Source: Neodontobutis hainanensis
Lineage: Eukaryota; Chordata; Actinopteri; Gobiiformes; Odontobutidae
Assembly: GCA_024349245.1 (NCBI GenBank)
Contig: JALDNG010000511.1
Coordinates: 1-64,000, forward strand
DNA length: 64,000 nt
Direction of reading: 5' to 3'
The notes under the pieces were generated by a model. That model was not told the origin of the DNA. It saw only the letters and a list, made by a program, of their open reading frames with translations, and made no database searches. Positions 62,950 through 64,000 of the stretch are shown here, one piece after another. A program made the position numbers and the translations under genes. How positions within the stretch are numbered: position 1 is the first letter of the stretch; each line of letters starts with the position of its first letter.

Positions 62950-63240
62950 CTGAGTGACCTTGTGGGAATTTCCCTGATATTTAATTGACGGTAAAGAGGG
63001 ACATGCTTATTGGTGGTAGAGCATTTTTTACTCGATTACTCTCAGACCGTGTTGGATGTTCACGGCCAGGAGAACCCCCATCTTCGTCGTTTGTTTTTAG
63101 TGTAGAAAAAAGACATTATGAGGGATAATAGTAAACGCTAATTTATGGTAATTCAAAAGTCATCGGTTTCCGCCTTTCCGCCATTTTCTCATGTGTATTA
63201 CATGCGCACGACACTAGCCTTTCAAATATGATATAAATTT
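62950..63240. other. G+C-rich island just upstream of candidate gene C; promoter/5' UTR or SINE-like
   Basis: A roughly 290-nt block much richer in G+C than its surroundings has no long open frame. It contains TTGGTGGTAGAGCA near 63010, similar to the D-arm/A-box of tRNA genes, and GTTGGATGTTCACG near 63050, a poor B-box. This could mean a tRNA-derived SINE head. Its position directly before the ATG at 63298 also fits a promoter or 5' UTR. Undecided. Confidence 0.3.
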
Positions 63241-63297
63241 GTTAACAGTTTTGAATTAATTTGAAAATAGGTGTAAATACTGCTTTAAAATTAATAA

Positions 63298-63838
63298 TGG
63301 TTCAAGATAAGGTTTGTATTGTTTTATTATTGTTGGAAATAGAAAATAACAAGTAAATATTTTTGGTCTTAATCTCAGAATTATCGTTGAAAGGAGTAAA
63401 AGAGTTTCACAGTTAGAATGGTGTGATGTAAATAAAGAAAAATCAAACTTTTGAAACTAAAATTGTTCGCTCTTAAAAATTTAAACATAAAAATAATTTT
63501 TATTTTCAATCAAAATTTTTTTTAAAAATAGATCAGTTCAAGGTTATAAATTTTTGACTTTAATGTTGAACTATTATGTTATTTTATATTTTTAACCCAA
63601 ATAAATGAAATCTGATTTTAAATTTTGAGTATTTGATTTGGAAATCACTTCAAGCTCAAGTTTGTTAACCCGATGAAATATGTTAAGATGTTGCTCATAC
63701 CATTCATAAATCTGGAAAATGTTAAATTTATTTTATTTTATAAACTTTTGATATCTTAAGTATCATAAAAAGATGAGTAATTTATTCAGCAACAAATTAG
63801 AGATTTTGAATTCAGATGATTCAAAATTAGGCGTTTAA
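63298..63838 (+). CDS. Candidate micro-exon gene C
   Basis: An ATG at 63298 opens 15 nt (MVQDK) ending at AAG|GTTTGT. Exon 63379-63427 (49 nt, phase 2 to 0) follows TTTTTGGTCTTAATCTCAG and reads IIVERSKRVSQLEWCD, donor GTAAAT; it is clearly G+C-richer than its flanks. A frame from 63773 in phase 0 reads MSNLFSNKLEILNSDDSKLG then V and TAA. The first piece ends in phase 0, not the phase 2 needed by the second, so either the first exon is different or one exon is missing. The third piece starts Met-Ser-Asn as do genes B and E, so it might instead be the first exon of another gene with donor GTTTAA. Function unknown. Confidence 0.3.
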
Positions 63839-64000
63839 CAAATTCATAGTTTTGTTGAAAATTAATCATGTTTAAAATATACTTTTGTGAGAATAAAACA
63901 TAAAAAGTAACACATTAAATCATTGAACAATTCAAAATGTTTGAGAAAATTCGTTGATTTTTGTTCTCATTATAAATTCGTTTCTTCATTTTATTTTCAA

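Noticed and set aside
1..64000. CRISPR arrays, rRNA genes, bacterial operons or ribosome binding sites
   Set aside because: No regularly spaced repeats, no rRNA-like conserved blocks and no long uninterrupted genes; the window is eukaryotic.

Overview
The window is very A+T-rich eukaryotic nuclear DNA, roughly three quarters or more A+T by eye. It has no rRNA, tRNA or CRISPR array and no long intact reading frame; the longest frame, at 52054-52389, is 111 codons. The three mobile elements I recognise are families common in animals: a Ty3/gypsy LTR retrotransposon, a MULE (Mutator-like) transposon with a FLYWCH-like domain, and a Tc1/mariner (DDE_3-type) relic. Introns appear to be spliceosomal (GT...AG). 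I infer a metazoan, perhaps a parasite with a compact A+T-rich genome such as a myxozoan or flatworm, but the sequence does not settle the species.

Layout: 1-4.0 kb holds the 3' part of a small coiled-coil gene (A) and a possible three-exon gene. 4.4-7.9 kb is a G+C-shifted block I cannot name. 8-16 kb is A+T desert with scattered splice-bounded exon candidates on both strands. 16.9-18.0 kb is the Tc1/mariner relic. 18.1-19.5 kb is a five-exon micro-exon gene candidate (E). 19.6-22.8 kb is a second G+C-shifted block with exon-like frames. 26.1-28.6 kb is a micro-exon gene (B) that matches gene A in exon phase and sequence. 28.6-30.9 kb is unrecognised, and 33.0-33.7 kb is a two-exon candidate (K). 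34.2-36.9 kb is the gypsy relic. 43.7-47.9 kb is a coding-like block with interrupted plus-strand frames. 49.7-49.9, 55.77-55.85 and 62.95-63.24 kb are short G+C-rich islands. 57.9-59.4 kb is the MULE relic, and a gene candidate (C) starts at 63.3 kb. Most of the remainder is A+T-rich intron or intergenic DNA.

The most interesting pattern is a set of candidate genes built from exons of about 15-67 nt that keep frame across GT...AG junctions. Genes B and E both start with Met-Ser-Asn followed by a hydrophobic stretch, as small secreted or membrane-anchored proteins do. Genes A and B share a 60-nt phase-0/0 coiled-coil exon, then a phase-0-to-1 exon, then a short terminal exon, which suggests paralogues. 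All these models are hand-made from splice signals and frame only. In DNA this A+T-rich, short open frames and AG/GT pairs are frequent by chance, so transcript data are needed.
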